DNA of 64,000 bases, taken from Acanthochlamys bracteata (lineage: Eukaryota; Streptophyta; Magnoliopsida; Pandanales; Velloziaceae). The number at the start of each line of letters is the position of its first letter. Position 1 is the first letter of the stretch. Shown piece after piece: positions 26,801 through 37,835 of the stretch. The stretch is taken from the NCBI GenBank assembly GCA_019914995.1, contig CM034145.1, positions 2,976,001-3,040,000 of the forward strand, in the 5' to 3' direction. Made by a program: the position numbers and the translations under genes. The notes beneath the pieces were generated by a model, which worked only from the letters and a program-made list of their open reading frames with translations, was not told where the DNA came from and ran no database searches.

Positions 26801-28403
26801 CCGAACAGCCATTACTACTTAAGGCCATTCCTAAATGTCAACCAGCCAAAGTTTCAGACTACAAGTAAGATAAAACGGACACACAAAGATTATGCTTTCT
26901 CCATAACTATTTCAAATGAGAACAAGAATCGCACTTATTGGAATAAAAACTTTGTAGCTGTATTAGTAAGTGAACCCAACTTTTAAGAGCTATATTATGA
27001 TAGTGTAAGAATACACATGCATCTTACATTACTCATGAGTTTAGCGTTGAATACTTTCCAAGTTTCAGAATCTCGTGTATGTCAAACAGAAGGCAACAGA
27101 GAAATTAGCTGAACTGCTATCCGACATGCAGATATAGGCAAGCATGACAACATCAGACGGAAGGAGCAATGCCATTTCAAATTTCAAAGCCTGTATTTGT
27201 CCTAGCAAGCAATAACACACTTCTGACAATACTACTCTAATCCAGCAGTCAGCCTACATACTAGGCTACCTAGCTTGATCGCTAACGTAAATCATCATTG
27301 CCACCTATTTGAACATCAACCCCATGAAAGAGGTCAGTGAAATTGCATAATCTTGTCAGTAGCTGACTCACAGAGGGTAATTGAACTTCGTAGCACACTT
27401 TGTACATACAAGAGAAACAATACCAATAAACAAGAAAAAAGAGTACAATTTTTTAGTCATTTGTTGTCAATTATTCATCGCGCAAATGCATTACCTCGGA
27501 ATTTGTTTCTCATGTAGAAAAAAACAAGCAAAGGATACATCCATTATGAAGTACCATCTTGTTGTAGACGAGAAAAACAATGAAATTATTATCCTTCTTC
27601 CACCCACACTTGAGACAGCAATACATCTCAAAACAGAACTAAGGAACCAAAGCTAATGGGACTCAGTTGCAAGCTCAGAAATACCGTATGCATGAATTCT
27701 TCTTCATGCTAACAAACATACTAATCCCAACCCCTCCGACTCCCAACAATAAAAAATACAAAATAAAGAAAAATTATAGAAAAACTTCTTAATTTCTTGG
27801 ACTAAGAGCAAGAAATAAAGGAATCCCAACCATCTCTGAATTTTGTGACCAACCAGAAGGTAAAAACTTGTATTTTACGTCCCTGGGTGAAGCTGAACTC
27901 TCTTTAATTCCTGTCGAGTCCAAAGACATAACTGAGTTACAACCAATTTGCAGAGCAACATCCCAAAACCCATGTCGTCGGAAACACTCAAACAAACTCA
28001 GTCAGCTAACTGAAAAGAAATTCAGGAGTTTAGAAGTATCATACGCAAGATTTCTTCTTTATTTGAACTAAGAGCAAGTAAAGAAGGCATCTCCCTTGCT
28101 TCCCATTATAGCCCTCCTTATTGATCTTTTGATTAACCAAATACTACCTAAAGCCGTAGGGAGAAAAGCTAAAATTTTCAGTTGAAAAAGCCCTCAACAG
28201 AAACAGGATAACTTCCCAAAACCCTAATTCTGGAGAAACCCTCAAACGCAAACCACAGCTAGCTAAAATCGAGCTAAAAACAAGTAGAATTCTGCAAAAT
28301 CTACCTTTAGGATCTTGCGCAGTGCGTCTTTTGAAGCCGGAGGGTTTTCCAACTTGGATCCAAAGTCCCGCAGCTGCTGCAGCTGCAGCTGCTTCTGCGC
28401 CAT
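7364..28403 (-). CDS. PDS5: Sister chromatid cohesion protein PDS5 homologue
   Basis: PDS5 is a nuclear HEAT-repeat protein that binds cohesin and regulates its hold on sister chromatids. I traced 32 exons with GT-AG borders and unbroken phase: 28403-28305, 25850-25647, 25541-25360, 23396-23270, 23125-22907, 21776-21560, 21459-21314, 21217-21075, 20014-19865, 19756-19708, 19636-19445, 19273-19091, 17469-17315, 17230-17104, 17017-16868, 16778-16716, 16640-16504, 16425-16308, 16186-16052, 15951-15752, 14686-14536, 14430-14290, 13052-12972, 12872-12273, 12201-12097, 10374-10304, 10164-10113, 10016-9930, 9860-9823, 8758-8702, 8607-8459, 7533-7364. The sum is 4,698 nt, about 1,565 residues, close to Arabidopsis PDS5A. 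HEAT repeats fill residues 1-1100 (W-I-P-G-K-I-L-R-C-L-Y-D-K-D-F and H-A-L-A-H-H are family hallmarks). Residues 1124-1358 are basic and serine-rich, with P-K-K-K-R and R-K-R-K-R-R as likely nuclear signals. A Tudor-like module starts near 1366 (K-V-W-W-P-L-D). The tail is acidic. I chose the start whose product begins M-A-Q-K, as in the family; an in-frame ATG lies 57 nt upstream. Introns longer than 300 bases without their own entry show no clear gene. Confidence 0.95.
8812..8850. repeat. (GA)n microsatellite in a PDS5 intron
   Basis: A run of about 19 GA units with one interruption, in the intron between exons 29 and 30. Confidence 0.95.
23397..25359 (-). other. PDS5 intron 3, with a small coding-like relic
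   Basis: Nearly 2 kb of intron. Most is featureless. At 24999-24814 the minus strand carries a 61-codon frame with coding-like texture (contains L-P-L-P-E-R-K-A-W-S) overlapping another open frame. I do not recognise it, and it has no clear start context or splice partners. It may be a relic of an inserted gene piece or chance. Confidence 0.3.
25851..28304 (-). other. PDS5 intron 1 (2.45 kb)
   Basis: The longest intron of the gene, directly after the first coding exon, where plant genes often carry regulatory introns. Around 26020-26330 the plus strand reads as a decayed protein-like stretch (R-N-V-G-I-P-L-C-F-K-V-F), perhaps a transposon or gene relic. The remainder shows nothing recognisable. 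Confidence 0.4.
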
Positions 28404-28700
28404 ACCCACTACTCCTCGCCCGATCCGTTCCTTAGAAGCGTCCACTCTCCAAACTTTCACAGTCCAGCTTCTCCCAAAATCGAGAAAAAACTAAATCTTG
28501 ATTTCACTTCTGCAGAGGTCGGTGATGGAGCGCTCTTTCTCAAAACCAAAATAAAATCGGGGCGAAGGGGTTTGAGTATTGGATTAATTAACTAATTACT
28601 ATTTTGTTTATCTTAAATAAGGTGAAATAAAGAAAGAAAAGGAGAGAAACGGCTTGAAAAATTAAAGCTTGAAAAATGGGACGAGTGCAATCGCATCTGA
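28404..28700 (-). promoter_or_regulatory. Presumed PDS5 promoter and leader
   Basis: Directly upstream of the PDS5 start. The leader side is CT-rich on the coding strand. No convincing TATA box is visible and no exact E2F site was found. One AACGG core, as used in mitosis-specific activator elements, lies near 28650 in opposite orientation, which alone is weak. The start of transcription cannot be fixed. Confidence 0.35.
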
Positions 28701-29515
28701 AAAAATTACGGTACTGGCCTCGGGTTTTAAGTCTGATCTACTATATATTTAATTATCAAAAATTTTATTTTTTCTCTCAGATATTGATTTGAATAATTTT
28801 ATATAATTTAATTATTGATCAAATTATATTTTATCTTCACACCAATTTTTAGTTTTATTAAAATCTCAATTTTAAATTTTATCACGTATTTTAACTACTG
28901 ATCTAAATTATATTTTTAGTAAATTTATTATAAATTTTTATTTTCATATAATTAAGGTGTGATTTAATTAAGCATTTTGTTTCATATTTTTAGTAAATTT
29001 TTTTATAATTATATATATTTATTTATTATTTTTAAAATATAGTTTAATTATAAATTTATTTTATTATTTTAATAAATTAAAAAAAATTTCATAAAGATAA
29101 AAGTAATTTTATTTTAAAATTTATTTATAAGAATTTAAAAAATTCTAACATATCTTTATAGATGAAGGTCCAATGGAACTAGCATCACAGTTTGCCTCAT
29201 GGGGCTATCTAGCGGAGCCCTCTCGGTTCTAGAATTTAGATTCTTCTTTTATGATGGAAGATTAGTCGTTGCTATGTAGGCAAAAGAGAACTCGTAAAAT
29301 ACTGAATAAGAAAATTACTTGTGATAAGGAGTGCAACGATAAATATAGAGCATATATATGATGTTAGAAATTACTTAAAAAATAGAACTTTTAAAATAAA
29401 AAACTTTTTAAAAAACTTTATACATATATGATAATAGTATCACATCGTTGTTTATGCGAACATTCGCTTACATCAGTCTGATTCTACTAGATAATGCTGT
29501 AAATTTAATTTTTAT
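28701..29515. other. A/T-rich intergenic stretch
   Basis: Mostly A/T-rich to 29160, then ordinary intergenic sequence. No gene, RNA or clear repeat was recognised. Confidence 0.6.
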
Positions 29516-29744
29516 TATTAGATACGAAGAACTATTAATTTAGATATATTGACAAAATTTGAATTTGGTCCGACCATAAATCAGTTTAATCCGATTTTTT
29601 GATAAACATAACAAAATATATGTTTTAGATATTTTTTTCATTTTTGTCATGTCAACGAAGAAGTCAAATAAAAATTGATTTATGATCCAATTGAGCTGAA
29701 ATTTATTAATATATTATAAATTCATAAATTTTTATATCCAACGG
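29516..29744. repeat. Foldback (inverted-repeat) element A
   Basis: The left part (about 29516-29618) and right part (about 29645-29744) are imperfect reverse complements over some 70-100 bases. The arms share the ATCGGACCATAAATCAA-like motif found in element B. This is a MITE-like hairpin of the same family as 29924-30160 but more diverged. Confidence 0.6.
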
Positions 29745-29923
29745 TAAAAATAAAAAATTGAAGCTTTATACTGGTGAATCAAACTGATGTGTACGGATGT
29801 ACATATAAAGAACAATGTGATATATCTCTACCATATATATATGGAAGAAATAAACGCACTTCTATTTTTATGGGCACTCTCGCACACACTCCATTTCCAG
29901 TTTGTCGGCGGCATGATCTCCAT

Positions 29924-30160
29924 CGTTGGATATGAAAAACTATGAGTTTGAAACGTACTAACAAAGTTTTAGCTCAATCGGACCGTGAATTTATTTCGAT
30001 CCGATCATTTGATCAAAATAACAGAAAGAAAAAACCTCATTATATATATTATATTATTTCTTTTATTTTGATCAAGTAACTGGATGGACGTTGATTTATG
30101 GTCCGATTAGGATAAAATTTTGTGAGTAGATTTTTAACTTATTATTTTTCATATCCAACA
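29924..30160. repeat. Foldback (inverted-repeat) element B
   Basis: About 100-base arms (29924-30025 and 30053-30160) are imperfect reverse complements, by eye roughly three quarters identical, around a short A/T-rich loop. The ends read CGTTGGATATGAAAAA on the left and the complement on the right. It could form a long hairpin RNA if transcribed. It codes for nothing. Confidence 0.7.
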
Positions 30161-30366
30161 GTAAATATTAGATTTGGTGTCATCCCAGTTACAAACCAAA
30201 GATGAAGTGCTTTTAGAAAGATAGTAGCCATATTCCTATATATATATATGAATGAAAAAATAGAACATTCATCTAATTTTTTTATTGTGAACGCTAGGAA
30301 TGCATTTAAGGATGCATCTCCAAATATCCTTATAATATACTGAATAAAGAGTGCATCGATAAATAT

Positions 30367-31867
30367 TGTTGAAATCTCCTGCAAGATCAACTCAAGAGGG
30401 GAGGGGGAATTGAGTTGATAAATAAAAATTTTCGTAAAATTTAACGATTCTACAGACAGCAGCGTACAACCGGCTGTTAGTAGTCTTGTATCTTGCAGAC
30501 AGAGAGGGATAGAGTATATAGCAATTTAGGTAAAGAAGAGAGTACTCAGAGTATTTTACGTGGTTCGGCAAACATCTTTGCCTACATCTACGGGTGCTTA
30601 TCACAAGAGCTAAGGCTTCACTAAACTTTTAATAAGCTACACATATACCAAGAGCAAGGTGTTTCACCAAGTACACTTACTCTTAAATGGTTTCTTCACC
30701 AAAACAATCATTCACAACCTACTGGACATCATTGTCCCTCTAGCTGATATGCTAGTTCTATTACAAAGTTTAAAAACTATTACCAAGCTCCAACCGAACT
30801 TCTTTACCAAGTGCACTAAGTACTTCTATCATAAGTTTACAAAGAAAGCTAAAAGAGCAAGGTTAGACATATGATCAATCTCAAAGTAAATAAATGAACT
30901 TCAAATTTTCCGTTGACATGATCAAACTTATTACTGCTGAAGATGATGCTGTGTAAGTGATTGGCAGCAAGAGGAGTTTCTTTACTTGAGAAATTGAATT
31001 GATGTAGTGCAAGTTTGGTTTTAAATTTTTGCTCTCCTCTATTTCATTGTCTCTGTGTCTCTTTACTTCTTATAGAGTTTTTTGTTCTTGCAGGTAGGTG
31101 TTTCTTCTCGTTAGAAAAATATCCGTTGGTTTCTCTGAGCAGTGGTAGACGATTGAAGGTATAAAGTTCAGTGGTCAATCAATTGCTTTTCAATTTCTTT
31201 TTGGCTATTCTGATGCAAGTCTTTCCTCGGCATTAAATGGTCTCTTTCCTCTACATTAAATGAAACGTAGAAAGCAATTTGAAATTTCTGCCTGTTGTCC
31301 TCAATTGTTTCAGCTCAGTTGTATTCTTCAAATTTCTCAAGCTAAGTTGGCTTCTTGAGTTTGCTGTTTCCAGCTAAGTTGACCGCTTTAGACGAGGTGG
31401 ACTTCAACAGCTTGACTATGCTTAGTTGCTTTCTGCTGAGTTTAGTGGGTCTTTTTTTGAAGATTGGACTTGACTCTTCTTGTGAATAAAGATGATATTT
31501 GACTCATTATAGATTTTGTACAGTGTGATTTACTTCAGTGATATGTATATATGTCTATAAGATCTTGAAATGAAAACTTCAGCAGAAACTTCCATGATGA
31601 ACTCGATTCTCTGTTCTGTGCGTCACAGAGAAATCTCATATAGTCAGTAGCTGAGAAGCTGGTTATTGGGTGACTGTGGGATCATCTGTTCTGTATGCTA
31701 TATTTTCTGCTCTTCTCTATTTCAAATGCTCTGTTTGCGATTCTCTGTAGGATAGACTTGTTTCATGAATTTTTACAAAATTTGATTCCAATCATTAGTT
31801 CATCTTAATTCATAAACTATAATTATTAATTATTATTATCATCAAAATAAACCTTGAAGTTCTAATA
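30367..31867 (+). mobile_element. Solo LTR, copy 1 (most diverged)
   Basis: Starts TGTTGAAATCTCCTGCAAGA and is clearly related along its length to the LTRs at 41170 and 50390. Flanked by AATAT at 30362-30366 and 31868-31872, a 5-bp target duplication. No internal retrotransposon region adjoins it, so it is a solo LTR left by recombination. It is the oldest-looking of the three and about 135 bp shorter. The family is probably copia by the TGTT...AACA ends and the GTGGTTCGGC motif, but without internal genes this is an inference. Confidence 0.8.
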
Positions 31868-31872
31868 AATAT

Positions 31873-32112
31873 GAGAGTATATTTAGCTTTACATAAAACT
31901 AAAAGCTTGCTTAAATAAGGAATTTCTAGTGTGTTTAGTGTGCAGCATATTTGAATTTGTAAACCCAAGATTAGGCATAAGAGTTTGCACTTTATTGGCT
32001 TAGTGACCATGCAGCATAATCGAGAGCCACATCAGCGCCTAACTGCCTGTCGAGCTTCCATTCATAATACTAAGCTCGCTTAACCAAGTGTCACACTATA
32101 GCCAACCTAGAC
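31873..32112. other. Intergenic spacer
   Basis: About 240 bases between solo LTR copy 1 and the Harbinger element. Nothing recognised. Confidence 0.6.
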
Positions 32113-32490
32113 TTAGCACTCGTTTGACAGTGTCTTTTTTTTTTTTTTTTTTTGCATTTTATTTCCAAAACGCACTGCACAGTCATAATCTTGTTTGGTT
32201 TAACGTGTTTCCATCTGAAAACGTTGCTTTTTTAGTTTTTCTACAAAACTGCCACTTGGTATTAGAAATGACAATTTTGTCTGTTGCAAATATTTACCCA
32301 ATTATTACTATATATTGATCCTTCAGTTTGCTCTAACCACTCACTCTTTCTATTTTTTATATCTTAGCATAACTGCCCTCTAACGACAAATCGGAACTTT
32401 GGAACTTCATTGATTCTATTTTTTTTCTCCAAGTTTTCTCCAGCAATGTTGTTATTATGATTTCAAGCTTTAAGTGAGAAAATATTGTTT

Positions 32491-32870
32491 GGAACTGACA
32501 AAACTTTTTGTGTTTTCTTTTCTTTTGTTGATTAATAGATGATTATTTTGTTGAGATCATTGGATTATTAGTTAGATAGCTACTGTTGTTGATTAACAGA
32601 TGAGCACTTATTATTAGTTTTCTACTTGATTCATATGAGGTAAATCATTTGTTTTCTTTTCGTTGGTTTGGAACCGACAATACTATTTTGAACCGATAAA
32701 ATTTTCTCTACTTTCTTTTCTTTGGTTGCTTGACAAATGATTATTTTGGTTGATTATTTTGTTGAGGGTTGTTTGATAATTAGTTAGATAGCTGTTGTTG
32801 TTGATTAACAGATGATAAATTGATTATCAATTTCTTTCTTAATTCATATGAGGTACGTCATCTGTTACAA
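32491..32870. repeat. Tandem duplication of a ~190-bp unit
   Basis: Two adjacent diverged copies (about 32491-32660 and 32680-32870). Each ends with GTTGTTGATTAACAGATGA followed by a TTCATATGAGGTA block. It lies within the non-coding left part of the Harbinger element. Confidence 0.65.
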
Positions 32871-34014
32871 TTTATATAATTCATGGATGATGAGAGTTTG
32901 GTGTTGTACTAGGATTTTTTTAGGTATTATGTATTATGCTTTATAACTTTGAATTTTGACTTGAAAATTTTGCATTTGGTAATAACATGTACTATTCACT
33001 ATGCAAGTTCATCTGATAGACTTCATATAAGAAGTTTTCAAATTTATTTGTGTAGCTAGAAGCCTAGAAGTTAAAAACTAGGGAACACTATTTTTCAGCT
33101 TAAAATAAGGAAATACAATCTGCAAGTTATAAAATTGAAACTAAAGAAGCATGGATTTGAGTAAGTAAATTGATAAAAATTATTAAAGCGCTCGTCAATC
33201 AAAAGTTAAGTAACAGTAAGAAAGTAATGATTAATGGACATGGCTAGTAGCAAAATTAAGGAAAAGAGACAGCAACGAAGTAGCGAAACAGGGTAGCAGA
33301 AAAAATAAGAAGATTGCAAAAAGAGATGAAAGCAAAAGTCTTTGCAACACACTTACCACGATTTTTTTATCTTTATCCTTTTCTACTTCGGTTGTTGTAT
33401 TTATTGTAGATTTGTCCACACCCCATCAAAACATGCAAGATTTTCACAGACTTACCAAAAAATAAAATTAATTATCAATATAATAATAATAATTAGATAA
33501 ATATTCAAAGAGTTATTGTTTAAAATATGAAGTCTTTTTAAATTATGTATTAGTTGATGCAGTCAGAGTTCCATTTTAATAAACAACATACTTGACTAAT
33601 TGATGGAGAGTTGAGAATTTCATTCTGTAATTTTCAATAATATAGATTAGTTGGTTGAATACTTCATAAGTGAGGATACTATATATTTTGTCATATTGCT
33701 AGTGAATGTAAGCCTATCTTACAACCTTTAGTGTTTCTATTTGTAAACATATAGTTGTTGCCATAATTTCAAAGATCCAAAAAAGAAGTGACAGAAATAT
33801 ACACAATTTTTAATATTATCACTCACTTTGTTATGTTTGTTTGTCATTTATGTATCTGATTGTTTGACTTGAGAATTTTAGTACATGCTTACAGCTTTAT
33901 TTGATGATGACATTATTATGGATTGTGTAGTTATATATTATATGAATTTATTGTTATGATGATAAATCTGAGAAAGAAGAGCTTATGATTAGGTATGCAT
34001 GATACGATTGTTAG

Positions 34015-34560
34015 ATGTCTACGTCAAGGAAGAAGCATCGTACCAAAGAACGTATGTATTGGCTAGAGAGCTATGTTAAGAAGTTTATTGCATTTTATGA
34101 AGAAGAGATCACAAAGGGTTGGTCTAACATCCGTCGTGTAATCAACGACTACCTAATGAGAACTTTGGTATAAAAAAAATAGTTGGAAAATCATTAAGAT
34201 GCTATGAAAACTGACTTGACTTTTTATAAGAATTTAGTTTTCGGTGAGACAGGTTTGGATGTGATGCTGCAAACAATAAGATTATTGCTGCTGATGAGTA
34301 GTGAGATGTAGATTGAGGTACAACAAACTTTAAGTTATATTTATATTGTTATTTCAATTTCATCAATTGCTGATGCTTTTTATTTGAACGAACTGATTCT
34401 AGGTATATAATATTTAAGGGTAAAGATTTATCCTTAACTTGTGATTGGTACAGTTGTGTATTTGACGGAGTTATTTTTAGGATGAGAAGGTCATGTCCGA
34501 ATACAACCTAACCAAGATAACCTAGATGAAAGTCCAAGCGACAAAGAATACGTGGGGATA
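34015..34560 (+). pseudogene. Harbinger ORF1: Myb/SANT-like protein, broken
   Basis: Starts with ATG at 34015 and reads K-H-R-T-K-E-R-M-Y-W, followed by F-Y-K-N-L-V-F-G-E-T-G-L, the pattern of Myb_DNA-bind_3 proteins that accompany PIF/Harbinger transposases and help them bind DNA and enter the nucleus. Stops appear after about 45 codons, and a frame change follows near the G-L-G-W-D-type motif. It lies upstream of the transposase on the same strand. Confidence 0.65.
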
Positions 34561-34859
34561 GCAATGATATTCACAAATAAGCTGATGGTCCTAGAGACTT
34601 ACCACATGTTATTATGTTTGATGTAGTGTGTCCGTTGTGTTTGGTTTATGAGTTTAACTAGCTTTATTGTATGTGTGCTATCATTGTTGTTCGTATGTTT
34701 GTTATTCATATATGATCGTTAACTTCTATACTGTGATTTTGTTCATAGAAAAATAGGTTATTCTGAGGATGATGATGATAGTTACACGCCTCTTATAAGT
34801 TTGTATGATGAGGATGACAATAACGAAGGTATAGATGAATGAATGTAACTCTTTCTGTT

Positions 34860-36090
34860 AGGTATTCTTGAAACTGTTTATGTCGAGAGATACATGATGA
34901 AAAGTCCGTGCCACACATCTATACGTACGGTCATCAATATATTATGGAAATATTAGCGAAAAATAGAAGTCGATGCTATTCTAATTTTCGCATGAGGAAA
35001 GATATTTTTCTTACATTGTGTGAAAATTTACATACACGTTACAGATTGAAACCAACTCGAGCAACAACGGTCTAGAAGAGCATTGTGATATTTCTCTTGA
35101 CTTGTGCACACAGTTCTACGAATAGATTACTCTAAAATATATTTAATCACTTGGGCAAAGTAATTCACAGACACTTTTGTAGGACGTTAAAAGCGATATT
35201 ATATTTAGCAGCATATTTGATTACAGCGCACCTAGAATATATTAAAGGCGCAGTCTCCCATAGACTAGACAATATACAATATCATCCTTGATTTCAAATA
35301 AATAATTTCATGAATGACTTATCATAATGTTATATAAAAATAAATTTATTTTTCGTTTATTTTTAGCTTTAAATATATCATTACAGGATTATATTGGAGC
35401 TCTTGACGATACGCACATAGAGGCTAAACTGCTGGCTGATGGGGTTATACCTTATATTAGCCATAAAAAATATCCATTCAGAATATTCTTACCATCTGTG
35501 ATTTTAATATTTGCTTTACATTTGTGACGGCTGGTTGGGATACTCACGGTGAAAGGATATTGGAGGATGCATTAGGTAGATTAGGTTTTCCTCATTTGAG
35601 AGACAATAAATATTATTTGGTAGATATAGGTTATCCACACATATAAGATTTTATGGCTCTTATATAGGTGAACGCATCATATATCATTTGAGCAACTTCT
35701 GACGTGCAGGTATAGTTCAACTACGGAAGCCTCTAGGTCCATAATAAAAGTTTAACTATTTATATTCTTCGTGTAGAAGTGTAATTAAACGCACATTTAG
35801 CGAGTGAAAATCTCTGTTTACAATTTTGAATCTTATACTCAGATATAAATTTGAAATCAACATGACATTGTCATCGCCACAATGATGATTCATAACTTCA
35901 TTCGGAGACAAGACATTTACGATGATGCATTCGCTGTTGCAGAATGTGAAAGTTTTGTCCTATCAAGCATAGATGAATGGTGCGGTACGCGGATGTTAGG
36001 TCGGTTCAGTTAGATGTTTATAACAATATTTCAAACTGTCATGCATATCGCGATGAAATTATAATGAGAACATCAAATATATGATTATTT
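34860..36090 (+). pseudogene. PIF/Harbinger transposase pseudogene
   Basis: The plus strand matches plant HARBI1-like transposases. R-S-R-C-Y-S-N-F-R-M lies near 34965. After an intron-like gap ending in CAG near 35380 comes D-Y-I-G-A-L-D-D-T-H-I, carrying the first catalytic D. I-P-Y-I-S-H-K-K-Y-P follows, then T-A-G-W-D-T-H-G and Y-Y-L-V-D-I-G-Y-P-H with the second D. Several stops and frame changes break it. It belongs to the element at 32116-36589. Confidence 0.8.
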
Positions 36091-37639
36091 TAAGCAATGT
36101 TTGGCTATGTATATAATAATATGTTCATGCTCTTGTATCCATTTAATGAGAAAATATATTCCAAACTAACAGTTAAGGTCAATGCAAATCATTGTTAAAT
36201 TATTTTTAACAATAAATTCGGTTATGTAAATAATAGATTTTTAAAAACAAATTAATTTCAAAATTTTCTATTAAATATATTATACAAGTATCAATATAAA
36301 AAAAATAATTCAGTTGAGTGTCTATTTTTAAATAAATATAGATAAAAAGTCAATCGTAGGATTTGTAGATAGCTTATTAGAAAAATTATATTGTACATAT
36401 GCTATGATAAGCATACATCATTTCTTATACACTAAAGGGCAATATCGTTATTTATATATTTTGTATTGAAAAGATACTTAATAAAAGGCACTTTCAAACA
36501 TTTTTTATCCAAAAGCTTCTTTTCTATCACATAAGTAAAAGCTTCTTTTTCAAAAACCTCTTTTTCAAAGAGCACTTTCTAACGTCCATTTATTCTATTT
36601 TACAATCACTATCCATACTAAGCCATTAGGAGCCTACCAGCTTTTAATCAGCTCACTTCACCATCAATGAGAGCCAACAACTATGCAAGTAGCACGATCC
36701 TAGTCGAATCGTTGTTTCTAATACCACTTCTTGGGAACAAGAATTAGAAGACCGTAAACTTTAGTTTTAAGATATCAAATCTTAAAACGAAAATGGATTT
36801 GATATCAAATCTCTATGCAAGTACCACATGCATTAGAGAGCTTAGTCAGCCTAGTTAAAAGATTAAGCTAGTAAGTAATTTTTTGCTCTAGTATAGTAAC
36901 TCTCTTCGCATCTTGTCTCAAGTTATTTGAAAGATTAATCTATCTCCTTTTACTACAATAATGTATGAGTATGTGAACTAAGGAATAAAAATTAGTGAAC
37001 AAAATGTGCATTTCTTTCGATTTATGAACACTTTCATATGGTTTATGGACTTATTAATGATGACTTTATCAACATTTATTAAGTTGGTTTATGAACCTAT
37101 ATTGTATAAATTTTTGAACACATGAGTAGCAGCTTTTGAATATTTCCGTTGATATTAGGTTTGTGAATACTTTTAACAAATTATGAATACTTCTACTAGC
37201 ATGTAACTATACGTGTGAAGAATAATATGCATAACTTAAGAGGTAAAGGGTTTATGTTGCGTCCCATTTTTGACCATGACAAGCATAACTAGACAAATGC
37301 GGCTCAAGTTTGGCATAATCTAGTAGGCATGACTCAATACTCGAGTGAAACTTAACATGTGCCAAAATTCTTTATAAAAATTTGGCAGAGTCTCCTTTAT
37401 AATTCAATGAAAAAAAGAGAATTATGATTCTCAATATATTAATCAAATCAAATACCAAAATAAAATATAATGAATATAAACCATAAAATAAAATAATATA
37501 CAATAGTTAAAGGCTAATGGAAGAAAAGTTATTGCAACTCAACTATAATACAACTAGGCATTAGAGAAGTATATTTCCTCATAATTACAAAGGCATGGAG
37601 ATAAGAATCGATTTGAATTACAAGCCTCATAATTGCAAG

Positions 37640-37835
37640 CCTTATAATTGCAACTTAGTCAGTAATCAATTTGAATTATCGCTAAATCGTATTTTAGTCG
37701 GTAAAGTGTCTTATTTAATGCTGACTTTATTTTTAGTTAGTAAATTCAAACTTTTTAGCGATGTAATTATTTTCAATCGCTATTTGAAAAAATCACCTAT
37801 TTATTTTTTAGTTGATACTATTTTTTTACTAGTAA
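37640..37835. repeat. CACTA-like subterminal repeat remnant
   Basis: Several short motifs of the type AGTCGGTAAA and ATCGCTA recur in both orientations, as in CACTA subterminal regions such as the one at 46540-47010. No CACTA/TAGTG ends were found. Confidence 0.35.

Larger units (their letters stand above)
32116..36589 (+). mobile_element. PIF/Harbinger DNA transposon, decayed
   Basis: A 4,474-bp element bounded by TTA on both sides (32113-32115 and 36590-36592), the target duplication of the PIF/Harbinger superfamily. The ends are short imperfect inverted repeats: GTTTGACAGTG on the left, GTTAGAAAGTG as the complement of the right. Inside, on the plus strand, lie a Myb/SANT-type gene and a DDE transposase gene, the two-gene layout of autonomous members. 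Both genes carry several stops and frame changes, so the copy is dead. It has a poly-T run near the left end and a tandem duplication in its left third. Confidence 0.8.
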
